From: Bacteroides sp. UBA1773
Lineage (GTDB): Bacteria > Bacteroidota > Bacteroidia > Bacteroidales > Bacteroidaceae
Reading direction: 5' to 3'
DNA length: 5,977 nt
Assembly (NCBI GenBank): GCA_002315285.1
Contig: DCGR01000043.1
Span: 1 to 5,977 of the forward strand
Of this stretch, positions 1-5,935 are shown one piece after another. A program made the position numbers and the translations under genes. The first letter of the stretch is position 1. The number at the start of each line of letters is the position of its first letter. Below the pieces are notes generated by a model. The model made no database searches and had not been told where the DNA came from. It was given only the letters and a program-made list of their open reading frames with translations.

Positions 1-8
1 CGGCAGCG

Positions 9-31
9 GTTTTCACCCGACGGGTGAAAAC
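9..31. repeat. Near-perfect palindrome, 11-bp arms around one base
   Basis: GTTTTCACCCG (9-19) and CGGGTGAAAAC (21-31) are reverse complements about A20. The T-run lies on the 5' side and the A-run on the 3' side of the GC core, the reverse of an intrinsic terminator on either strand. The site is therefore better read as a dimeric regulator operator or a dispersed repeat belonging to whatever lies beyond the window edge. Confidence 0.5.
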
Positions 32-50
32 AGAGAAAACGGCAATGGCC

Positions 51-82
51 GATAAAATAAGGGCGAAATCAACATCTCGCCC
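51..82 (-). terminator. Rho-independent terminator of the operon
   Basis: On the minus strand GGGCGA (82-77) pairs perfectly with TCGCCC (66-61) across a 10-nt loop and is followed by the T-rich run TTATTTTATC (60-51). The 6-bp stem is short but GC-rich. It lies about 67 nt past the last stop codon, where the operon should end. The stretch 83-125 holds no gene. Confidence 0.65.
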
Positions 83-125
83 GTTCAACTGCCGCAGTTA
101 GGGTAAATGTAAAATCGGTAAGAGT

Positions 126-168
126 AAATGCCCATAAGGGTCATAATGTCATAGAACTATGGGCATTT
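126..168 (-). repeat. 11-bp inverted repeat straddling the last stop codon
   Basis: AAATGCCCATA (126-136) and TATGGGCATTT (158-168) are perfect reverse complements with a 21-nt spacer. One arm encodes the last codons of the NadM-like gene and its TGA stop (149-151) lies in the loop. No clear U-run follows on either strand, so it is not a standard intrinsic terminator. It could stabilise the mRNA 3' end. Confidence 0.5.
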
Positions 169-727
169 GCTTTGTCCATTGACCTTTTTCTCTTTTCTCT
201 TTTTCTAAAAAAGGATAGCGCCCACCATCATTGTATAGCAAACAGATTCTCTTTGGCACCTCCCAACGCTTTAATAGTTCCCATTCCAAAGCAGGAACAA
301 AACATTTCCATTCTGCAAAAGGCCTGTCTCGTATGGTGCAACCATCAACGCCCTCTCTTGTGTAATGAATCGCCGTAAGACCAGCTGCGCGCAATGGCTC
401 ATAGACGAATGGATTGTCGCTGAGAACGGCATCGGCATCTGGAACCGCTGCGAGAACTCGCCCTGCCCACAAGCAACCATCAGAACATCCAGATACAACC
501 GCTATCTGAACTCTAGCCATGCCAAGACCTTCGATCAGCAACTCAAAAATTTCCTTTCTCTCATCCGCAGTTAGGAAATTCTGCCTATTCAAAACACCTG
601 TTTCGCCGATTACGACCGTTAGTTTCGCTTCGGGATGTTTGCACATAGCCCATCGCATCCGACTAACATGAGCTTCTGATACGGGCTGAAAGCGTCCTGG
701 AAATACAATGCTGCGTATGCTCACCAT
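149..727 (-). CDS. NMN adenylyltransferase-like protein (NadM-type nucleotidyltransferase)
   Basis: The 192-residue product matches the archaeal-type NadM family and related NMN adenylyltransferases in motif order. It has GRFQP at 11-15, FLTADER at 51-57, LSDNPFV at 102-108 and GCTIRDR at 129-135 (the ATP-binding GTxIRxR motif), followed by FAEWKCFVP. The family joins NMN and ATP to make NAD+ and pyrophosphate. One key motif differs: the usual HxGH reads SEAH (17-20), so the first histidine is Ser and the Gly is Ala. Activity may be lower, or the substrate different. The basic tail (about 167-192) extends past the core. ATG at 725-727 is preferred over the upstream in-frame GTG (737-739) because it leaves a conventional 7-nt overlap with the preceding stop and starts close to the first beta strand. 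Beside a DarT-like NAD+ consumer, NAD+ or NAD-analogue supply is a reasonable inference. Confidence 0.8.
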   Translation of the reverse strand: MVSIRSIVFPGRFQPVSEAHVSRMRWAMCKHPEAKLTVVIGETGVLNRQNFLTADERKEIFELLIEGLGMARVQIAVVSGCSDGCLWAGRVLAAVPDADAVLSDNPFVYEPLRAAGLTAIHYTREGVDGCTIRDRPFAEWKCFVPALEWELLKRWEVPKRICLLYNDGGRYPFLEKEKREKGQWTKQMPIVL

Positions 728-1359
728 ACACTCAAGCACTCAATATCAATTCGCCGAAGTCTCAGAGCTTCTGGCAGAATACCAAAGGAAGCATCTACAA
801 CAACATGATCAGCCAAAGCAAGGGGCACACTACAAAAGATATCCACCTCTGCCTGACGATTTGCTGATTTTCTCAGTTTAGTATCCTTTGAATCTGCATC
901 ATCATTCCATCTCCAATCTCGCAGACATCGCCAATCCAACTCTTCTCGATCTTTCCACGATGAGAGCTGTCGGCATCCATCATATACAGGATTTGTTGTG
1001 AACAACACATACCGAGCCGATAACGTCTCGATCAGGGATTCAAAATCATACCCCACTGCGATGATATTTCGGCTTGTGCAAAATCCCTCGCGCACGAGAC
1101 GGCAAAACATTGGCTGCCGAGGAGACAAATAGAATGGTACTGCATCATGAAGTCGCAATCCATCCGACAATACCATGTCAGACCTACGCGAAACCAATTC
1201 AGGATTTGAATATTCATTAGATGTCCCCTTGTTTCTTGGAAGAATCAATCCACCTCCATCTGTTATTCGGGACATCACAGTATCGGTGAGGATGTGGTAG
1301 ACATAACGTTGCCTGCCGACAATTGACCAATGTAAGTACCTTGCAAGAAGTGAACTCAT
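721..1359 (-). CDS. DarT-like (DUF4433) ADP-ribosyltransferase
   Basis: The 212-residue protein carries the recognisable DarT pattern. It has an N-terminal YHI (21-23) with the NAD-binding His22, an arginine pair at 58-59 near the catalytic Arg position, and the signature LHDAVPFYLSPRQPMF (70-85). FTTNP (120-124) sits where the family has FTDG/FTN, followed by LDW (141-143). RQAE (168-171) supplies Glu171, the position of the catalytic Glu in the family's RKQAEFLV motif. Known DarT enzymes move ADP-ribose from NAD+ onto thymidine or guanosine bases in DNA and are toxic unless a DarG macrodomain or NADAR partner reverses the mark. No such partner is in this window. It lies between the kinase-nucleotidyltransferase fusion and an NMN adenylyltransferase-like gene, which favours a substrate handled by the operon. 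It could still be a toxin. The start overlaps the upstream stop by 4 nt, with a modest purine-rich site (GAGCGGGG) before it. Confidence 0.8.
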   Translation of the reverse strand: MSSLLARYLHWSIVGRQRYVYHILTDTVMSRITDGGGLILPRNKGTSNEYSNPELVSRRSDMVLSDGLRLHDAVPFYLSPRQPMFCRLVREGFCTSRNIIAVGYDFESLIETLSARYVLFTTNPVYDGCRQLSSWKDREELDWRCLRDWRWNDDADSKDTKLRKSANRQAEVDIFCSVPLALADHVVVDASFGILPEALRLRRIDIECLSVW

Positions 1360-3080
1360 ATCAAACCCCGCTCTTTCGTCCGTTTTATCTTCATTCGTTT
1401 TGAAGGAAACCCGATATGAATATCTTCAACAGCAGCTCGATGGAAAGTTGGAAACACAGACATCAGCTCCCCCTCCGTAAAATCAAAAGTTTGCAGCCCT
1501 CTCTGCTCGAGGATTCGGCTCAACCTCATTAGCGTCCTGAAATCGAGTTCATGCGCATAATCAAGCGGCACTTCCCAAGCTCTCGCATCGTCAAGGTACT
1601 TCAGAAACACTTCTTCACCAAACAAAACCTCTGGGGAATTCATAATCATTATGCGACGTAATGCTGGCGACCCAGGCATCCGCAATTCTTCCATAAACTC
1701 TGACTCCCCCAACATGTTCAATGTTATATCAAATCCTAAATAATCATCTTGATCGACAACATCTTGTATCTTTCTTGCATAATCTCCCCATCCACTGTCA
1801 CACACACACACCAAATCAATGTCATCTCGGCAATTTGGCACGACCCATGTCCGCATTATTATTCCGCTGTCGCATTGAACAGACCAGTCAATATTTGGAG
1901 CGACCTGCCCACGCCCCCTGCCTGTGGATCCATGAACGAACAACGCACGCATCGGCACGCCAAGTCGCAAAAGTTCAGCACAAATCCTTTGCGCTACATT
2001 CAAATTCTCTCTACATATCTTGGTCATTAACGAATCTGGATATTGGTAGTGGATTAACCCATCTTCCCGAATTCTAAGACGATGCGACGACTCAGTCCTG
2101 GCGCTTAATAACTCTGACAAAACTGCATGATGAATGTCCGCAACAATCAAACTTTCAATCTGTTCGCACGCCGAGGAACCCGGGCCGACATGCACCACCT
2201 CTATCGAAACATGGCCTTCTTGATGAGCTGCTAATAGACACCTAAAAAACTCCAATCGTTGCATCTTGACATTTTCGGGAGCTTCGCAACCGTAAGCGAA
2301 AGGTGTATGAGGAGCCGTACTCATCACAAGTGATGCGAGTGAATGAACATCAATGTTTCTCCGAGGAGTGTCAGACGTATCAACCACATAAATATGTTCG
2401 ACTCGCATCTCATTGGACACAGACAATCCTATCGCTTTAAGTGGTGCAAATATTTTTTTTCGCCATCCACAATCACAGATGCGCCCATTTATGGACGGCA
2501 AACCGTCAACGGCACATCCATCTTTCGTGAGGTTGTAAGATATCCCAGAATCCACTTGCTTGGCGAACGCTGACAATCTTTCATCAATTATCAGATCACA
2601 CCAATCATCCGTTACGATAGAGCCAATCCGCTCTCGTAGTGAAGCCATAAGACACGACTTCCCAACGCCTGGCGCCGCAGCCACCACAACCCCAACACCA
2701 TTGACTTTGAAGGCCGCCGCATGAAAACCTTGCTGACGACTGGTCGACCTAAAATAACTGCTCATACCACTAACTAGACTCTTCAATCGCCCGTAATGCA
2801 GACCTCCTGCGCACAAGAAACGATTGTTTTCACAATCGACAAGAACATTCTCCTCTACGGTTGAACAGCAAAAATACAAGCTATAACGAGGTTGAATATC
2901 AACCTCTGGCACAATGTCCATGAGGGCGGTAACATGTTCTACCATCTGGCGCGAATCAGTCACGACACCAATTTCAACACTTGCCGATCTCACCACGGTA
3001 GTGTACCCATCCTTTAGCCCCAGTCGATTCAGCATGCCATCGAATAGATCGGGGGAAACAATTTTCCATCCGTATTTCAT
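1356..3080 (-). CDS. Fusion of HPr-kinase-like P-loop domain and Pol-beta-type nucleotidyltransferase
   Basis: This 574-residue protein joins two catalytic modules. The N-terminal part (about 1-255) resembles HprK/PEP-carboxykinase-like kinases: a conserved GFHAAAF segment (118-124), a beta-strand leading to the Walker A GVGKS (138-142), and TDDW (157-160), matching the family's DD motif. The C-terminal part (about 335-560) resembles MNT-type nucleotidyltransferases: HGSTGRGRG (383-391), DDIDL (419-423) with Asp420 and Asp422 as metal ligands, and Asp451 in GFDITL as a plausible third carboxylate. The GS and DxD motifs are about 35 residues apart, longer than the usual 10-13, implying an insertion. 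HprK-like kinases and nucleotidyltransferases occur as separate tailoring enzymes in some lasso peptide clusters; here they are one chain. Plausible chemistry is ATP-dependent phosphorylation followed by NMP or related transfer. The acceptor is unknown. It overlaps both neighbours by 4 nt. Confidence 0.8.
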   Translation of the reverse strand: MKYGWKIVSPDLFDGMLNRLGLKDGYTTVVRSASVEIGVVTDSRQMVEHVTALMDIVPEVDIQPRYSLYFCCSTVEENVLVDCENNRFLCAGGLHYGRLKSLVSGMSSYFRSTSRQQGFHAAAFKVNGVGVVVAAAPGVGKSCLMASLRERIGSIVTDDWCDLIIDERLSAFAKQVDSGISYNLTKDGCAVDGLPSINGRICDCGWRKKIFAPLKAIGLSVSNEMRVEHIYVVDTSDTPRRNIDVHSLASLVMSTAPHTPFAYGCEAPENVKMQRLEFFRCLLAAHQEGHVSIEVVHVGPGSSACEQIESLIVADIHHAVLSELLSARTESSHRLRIREDGLIHYQYPDSLMTKICRENLNVAQRICAELLRLGVPMRALFVHGSTGRGRGQVAPNIDWSVQCDSGIIMRTWVVPNCRDDIDLVCVCDSGWGDYARKIQDVVDQDDYLGFDITLNMLGESEFMEELRMPGSPALRRIMIMNSPEVLFGEEVFLKYLDDARAWEVPLDYAHELDFRTLMRLSRILEQRGLQTFDFTEGELMSVFPTFHRAAVEDIHIGFPSKRMKIKRTKERGLI

Positions 3081-3991
3081 GACTCTATCAGCCTCAAGAT
3101 TTTATTCTTCCATGCAAATGCATTGCGCTTCACTCTCTTTAATGCGCCCGCGATCTCTTCTTCTGGTGCATCGTGCGCCTGATTAGCTGCGCCTATCGCG
3201 TCGTTGATACACTTGTCAAAATACCTAATTATGCAGGTCGAATCATGTTGTAAAACTTTCTTCAGTTTTTCAGAGAACTCCGCAAGCCCACGCATAGGAG
3301 CGTCGTAAAAATCCTTGCATGTCAAACCGTATGCATTATTAGAAAGCGCAAGTTGCGACAATAATGTGGGCTGGGAGGTTCTAACATCCGGGTAGTTGCG
3401 TCGTTTTGCTTTATCGCCAAAGCAATCATTGCAGTCATTCACCAATTGCCCTGCACAAGTCTCGTATTTTGCGACATCGCCAATACCAGTTTCTGGCAAT
3501 GCCCAAGATGTAGCAAATACCGACATTGCCCCCAGTGAATGGATCAATGGCTCCAATTCAACGAGCGACGCCTCATATGTCACTTTACGCAATCTCACGG
3601 ACACTGCTTCCGTCTCTTCAAGAGACCGTGCAAAGCCCAAGGCCACTGTAGCATGCTTTCCAAGCGATGAAACAGCCTTTGTCATTGCTGCGGCTGCTTC
3701 CATTGCCACAGGGCCAATGCCGTATTGCACCCAGGCTGCTGGTGCATGAAATCTCACATCATCTTCATCCAGGATATCGTCCAACAACAAAATCGCCGCC
3801 CACGCCACCTCAAGTGCAGCACCGACTGCCAAAGACATCTCCTGCGGTTGTCCACACCTTATCCCATGTTCAAATGCTACTTGGCCATGAATGTAATGCG
3901 AATACTTCCAACGTTGGTCTAACACTTGGCTTACCGCAGGATATTCGCGTAGGTCAAACAATTCGCGCACCAAACTGATTTCAAATTCCAT
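3077..3991 (-). CDS. Divergent polyprenyl synthase-like prenyltransferase (all-alpha isoprenoid fold)
   Basis: The 304-residue product has the length and two-motif layout of trans-isoprenyl diphosphate synthases. The first aspartate-rich motif is intact at 71-75 (DDILD, followed by EDDVRFHAPAAW, matching the family's DDxxDxxxxRRGxPTxW pattern). The second, at 185-189 in GQLVNDCNDCFGD, reads NDxxD instead of DDxxD but keeps the preceding Gln and the downstream Gly-Asp. The usual Lys-Thr segment between the motifs is not obvious. Typical members condense allylic diphosphates with isopentenyl diphosphate in the cytoplasm. The changes suggest altered chemistry: a terpene-type reaction, or prenyl transfer to a non-isoprenoid acceptor, as in ComQ, which prenylates a Trp of the ComX peptide. 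No membrane segment or signal peptide was seen. The TGA stop overlaps the next ATG by 4 nt. Confidence 0.78.
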   Translation of the reverse strand: MEFEISLVRELFDLREYPAVSQVLDQRWKYSHYIHGQVAFEHGIRCGQPQEMSLAVGAALEVAWAAILLLDDILDEDDVRFHAPAAWVQYGIGPVAMEAAAAMTKAVSSLGKHATVALGFARSLEETEAVSVRLRKVTYEASLVELEPLIHSLGAMSVFATSWALPETGIGDVAKYETCAGQLVNDCNDCFGDKAKRRNYPDVRTSQPTLLSQLALSNNAYGLTCKDFYDAPMRGLAEFSEKLKKVLQHDSTCIIRYFDKCINDAIGAANQAHDAPEEEIAGALKRVKRNAFAWKNKILRLIES

Positions 3992-4892
3992 TTCCAATCA
4001 CCTCCCAAACAACATTTCGCATCATTTTCGACGGACAACAATTTTCACCTCCAAGGGCACTTCGGGTCATTTCAAAATTAAGAGCCACGTCGCAAGGTCT
4101 TAACTTCGATCTTGCATCATATTCAAAAACTCTTCCAGCATAAGGACCAAGAACCTCTTTTGCCATTTCCGCACGAGACATTCTTCTTGGACCACAAGAG
4201 TGAAACACTCCTCTCAATCCTTTGCATAGGATTTTCATCACGTCTTCGACCAAATCGTCAACCAATGTGGGAGTTGAAAACACGTTGCGAGGAAGATGTA
4301 TCATATTATCCTTCGCTATTTTTCGAGCAAGCCAATAATAAAATAGAGACTGGTTGGACAGAATACGACCATCAATTTCTGCCTGTTGGCGCTTTAATTC
4401 ATCCTTTCGCAGTCGGCCCACAACCAAGGCAGTTCTAACCACTGTTGAGTTTTTGATGGTTAAAACAAGTTGCTCGCCAGCAATCTTCATTGCGCCATAG
4501 GCATTACAAGCCCTTGTAGAATGATCCTCCGGAAATGGTGCTCCCACTTTCCAACCTCCAAACACCATATCTGATGACAAGAAGACCACTTGCGTGTGCC
4601 GATTATTCATCGCGAACTGAAGATAGTGCTCCAAATCAAACACGTTCCGCCTTAAGGCCTCAACACTCTCTGTACACTTCGCGAGACCCTTGACGGCACC
4701 ACATAAAACAATCTTGTCTGGCCTCCATGAACAAAGTTCTTCATATGACAACGATTGACATACGTCGCTCGGGTAGCATATTCCTTGCGTTGCACACGGA
4801 TCGACACCTAAAACAGTATGTCCACCCGAACAACAAGACCGACATATCCGAGAACCAATAAAGCCGTCACACCCTGTAACCAATATTCTCAT
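3981..4892 (-). CDS. NAD(P)-dependent extended SDR, RmlD-like sugar reductase/epimerase
   Basis: The 303-residue protein opens with a Rossmann nucleotide-binding motif (TGCDGFIGS, glycines 7, 10 and 13). It carries the SDR catalytic set: Ser106/Ser107 in LSSDMVFGG and Tyr132-x3-Lys136 in NAYGAMK. The SSDMVFGG segment and a later VRTALVVGR segment (about 152-160) resemble dTDP-4-dehydrorhamnose reductase (RmlD) and related sugar-nucleotide enzymes. The likely role is NAD(P)H-dependent reduction, epimerisation or dehydration of a nucleotide-linked or free sugar; the substrate is unknown. AGAGGT (4898-4903) lies 5 nt before the ATG as a ribosome binding site. The ATG overlaps the preceding stop by 4 nt, and the end overlaps the next gene by 11 nt. 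Cysteine content is exceptional, 16 residues (5.3%), including pairs at 20-21 and near the C-terminus. Confidence 0.88.
   Translation of the reverse strand: MRILVTGCDGFIGSRICRSCCSGGHTVLGVDPCATQGICYPSDVCQSLSYEELCSWRPDKIVLCGAVKGLAKCTESVEALRRNVFDLEHYLQFAMNNRHTQVVFLSSDMVFGGWKVGAPFPEDHSTRACNAYGAMKIAGEQLVLTIKNSTVVRTALVVGRLRKDELKRQQAEIDGRILSNQSLFYYWLARKIAKDNMIHLPRNVFSTPTLVDDLVEDVMKILCKGLRGVFHSCGPRRMSRAEMAKEVLGPYAGRVFEYDARSKLRPCDVALNFEMTRSALGGENCCPSKMMRNVVWEVIGNGI
3998..4005 (-). promoter_or_regulatory. Strong internal Shine-Dalgarno site, GGAGGTGA
   Basis: GGAGGTGA on the minus strand is fully complementary to the usual 16S rRNA anti-SD core. It sits inside the last codons of the SDR gene. It directly abuts an in-frame TTG (3995-3997) but is 6 nt from an ATG (3989-3991), so it decides the ATG as start of the prenyl-synthase-like gene. 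It is the strongest ribosome binding site in the window, suggesting that this protein is made at a relatively high rate. Confidence 0.75.
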
Positions 4893-5728
4893 GTTCGACC
4901 TCTATTTTCCATTACCTCCAAGATCCTGCGCACAGAAGCCATAATGTCCGCAACTCCTACCTCTAAACACATTGGCGTTTGTTTCGGGAAGAATACATTG
5001 CAAAAAACAGAATCCCAATCAATTGTCCCACCTCCAATACATAAATGGCGATCTGCTTCAAAGAATGGTCTCCCTGCCTTCGGTCCCATGTTATCACTTA
5101 TGTGCAGATATCCAATGCACCCAGACAACCCCTGCAACCATCGGTCTACCTTTGAACCAACACAATGACTATGTCCTATATCCAGGCAAGCTTTCACGCG
5201 ATCCGAATCAATGCGTTTTACCAATTCATTAAGTTGCTCACAGGTTCTTTCAGTTGTGTTTTCGACAAAGAAGTGCGAGCCCATATCTACCGTCTGTAGA
5301 AATTTCCCCCACCAATCCACAGATCTTCTCATCCATCCTTGCGGCTTATCCCAATCGAAATTGTGATTCAAATGAACTACGTACCGATCAACTCCAACAG
5401 TGCTTGCAACCTTAACACATTCCCGTAGATATTCAAATGAAGCATCACGGATGCGAGGCTCACAACATCCCGAAGACATCCCGACGAATGGGAGATGACA
5501 GTACGCATTTGGAAACATGGCTGTGTATATTTGTGCGCGTTCTAGAGCACCATCGACAATGCTCCCGTTGGCAAATAATCCTTTCAATTCAACCGTAAGC
5601 CCGGCCAAAACACCATGCTCCGTGCACAGCATGCGCACGTTTGTGAATAGTTCGCGGTACTCAAGATCGTCGTAGCAACCATCAGCAAGATTAACGGGGA
5701 TCGATAGAATTATTTCGTTTTCGATCAT
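4889..5728 (-). CDS. TIM-barrel sugar isomerase/epimerase-like protein (AP endonuclease 2 superfamily)
   Basis: This 279-residue protein fits the size and motif order of the xylose-isomerase-like TIM-barrel superfamily, which includes sugar-phosphate isomerases, tagatose and inosose epimerases/dehydratases, and endonuclease IV. The four expected metal ligands can be read in order: Glu156 in FVENT, Asp183 in CLDIGH, His209 in YLHISD and Glu256 in CLEVG. Supporting histidines lie at 78 (CHLPF), 119 (VHLNHN) and 186. The GGGTIDW motif at 232-238 is typical of the sugar epimerase branch. It is probably a soluble divalent-metal enzyme acting on a sugar, sugar phosphate or 2-keto sugar; the exact substrate cannot be read. 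DNA endonuclease activity is less likely because endonuclease IV carries more metal-binding histidines, for a three-metal site. It is the first large gene of the operon and its TGA overlaps the next ATG by 4 nt. It holds 13 cysteines. Confidence 0.85.
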   Translation of the reverse strand: MIENEIILSIPVNLADGCYDDLEYRELFTNVRMLCTEHGVLAGLTVELKGLFANGSIVDGALERAQIYTAMFPNAYCHLPFVGMSSGCCEPRIRDASFEYLRECVKVASTVGVDRYVVHLNHNFDWDKPQGWMRRSVDWWGKFLQTVDMGSHFFVENTTERTCEQLNELVKRIDSDRVKACLDIGHSHCVGSKVDRWLQGLSGCIGYLHISDNMGPKAGRPFFEADRHLCIGGGTIDWDSVFCNVFFPKQTPMCLEVGVADIMASVRRILEVMENRGRT

Positions 5729-5734
5729 AATCAT

Positions 5735-5739
5735 CCTTC
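5735..5739 (-). promoter_or_regulatory. Ribosome binding site that selects the start at 5728
   Basis: GAAGG on the minus strand directly abuts an upstream in-frame ATG (5732-5734), leaving no spacing. It lies 6 nt from the second ATG (5726-5728), the normal distance. The second ATG is therefore the more likely start of the TIM-barrel gene, two codons shorter. Confidence 0.55.
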
Positions 5740-5759
5740 AACGTTTGAAATGAGATTTG

Positions 5760-5818
5760 ATAACTATGTCATTCGCAAATACGCCACGGTTTCTATCACG
5801 AAATCAACACATAGTTAT
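5760..5818 (-). promoter_or_regulatory. Long-range inverted repeat in the 5' leader
   Basis: Positions 5760-5769 (ATAACTATGT) and 5809-5818 (ACATAGTTAT) are perfect 10-bp reverse complements separated by 39 nt. In the minus-strand transcript this could form an AU-rich outer stem. Inside it a shorter UUCG/CGAA pairing closes a further loop. The structure lies between the small ORF and the ribosome binding site of the first large gene, where an attenuator, RNA-binding site or paired protein operator would be expected. No known riboswitch class was recognised. Confidence 0.4.
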
Positions 5819-5838
5819 GCACTTGAGGAAAATTAACA

Positions 5839-5928
5839 CTATACATTGTGTTTTGCGCGACCCCAGCAGCAAATTTCCAACGCACCGTGCGCGGAACATT
5901 CAATGCCAGATAATACTTCCTTGTTCAT
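5839..5928 (-). CDS. Possible 29-aa leader or precursor peptide
   Basis: A 29-codon ORF runs from ATG (5926-5928) to TAG (5839-5841). Its start lies only 1-2 nt from the predicted transcription start, so it would be translated leaderless or nearly so; no Shine-Dalgarno sequence precedes it. The peptide has Cys11, Cys20-Cys21, a single Trp22 followed by Gly23, serines at 7 and 12, and a basic tail (Arg24, Lys26, His27). It has no signal peptide or membrane segment. It could be a substrate peptide for the downstream enzymes, a regulatory leader peptide, or chance. An overlapping ORF in another frame (5804-5899, 31 codons, hydrophobic C-terminal part) is as open, which weakens the case. I do not recognise the peptide from any family. 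Confidence 0.3.
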   Translation of the reverse strand: MNKEVLSGIECSAHGALEICCWGRAKHNV

Positions 5929-5935
5929 GGCGGCT

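Noticed and set aside
1721..2077. Plus-strand ORF of 118 codons, and a 93-codon one overlapping it
   Set aside because: Both lie wholly antisense to the kinase-nucleotidyltransferase fusion, whose motifs are clear in this stretch. The products show no recognisable domain.
3396..3749. Plus-strand ORF of 117 codons
   Set aside because: It is antisense to the prenyl-synthase-like gene over its conserved motifs and reads as a shadow frame.
3989..3997. TTG at 3995-3997 as start of the prenyl-synthase-like gene
   Set aside because: The strong GGAGGTGA site directly abuts this TTG but is 6 nt from the ATG at 3989-3991, which is the better start.
4818..5168. Plus-strand ORF of 116 codons
   Set aside because: It is antisense across the junction of two well-supported genes and has no recognisable motif.
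5835..5852. Weak hairpin (AACAC/GTGTT) followed by AATTTT as an attenuator-type terminator
   Set aside because: The stem is only 5 bp and AT-rich and the T-run is short, so termination there is doubtful.
5881..5891. Short palindrome CGCACCGTGCG as a hairpin or operator
   Set aside because: The arms are only 5 bp around one base, too tight for an RNA hairpin, and such a site can occur by chance in GC-rich sequence.
5804..5899. Minus-strand 31-codon ORF with a hydrophobic C-terminal half, overlapping the 29-codon candidate
   Set aside because: The only purine-rich site (AAGGAAG) is too far upstream of its ATG and nothing else supports translation. It remains a competing frame.
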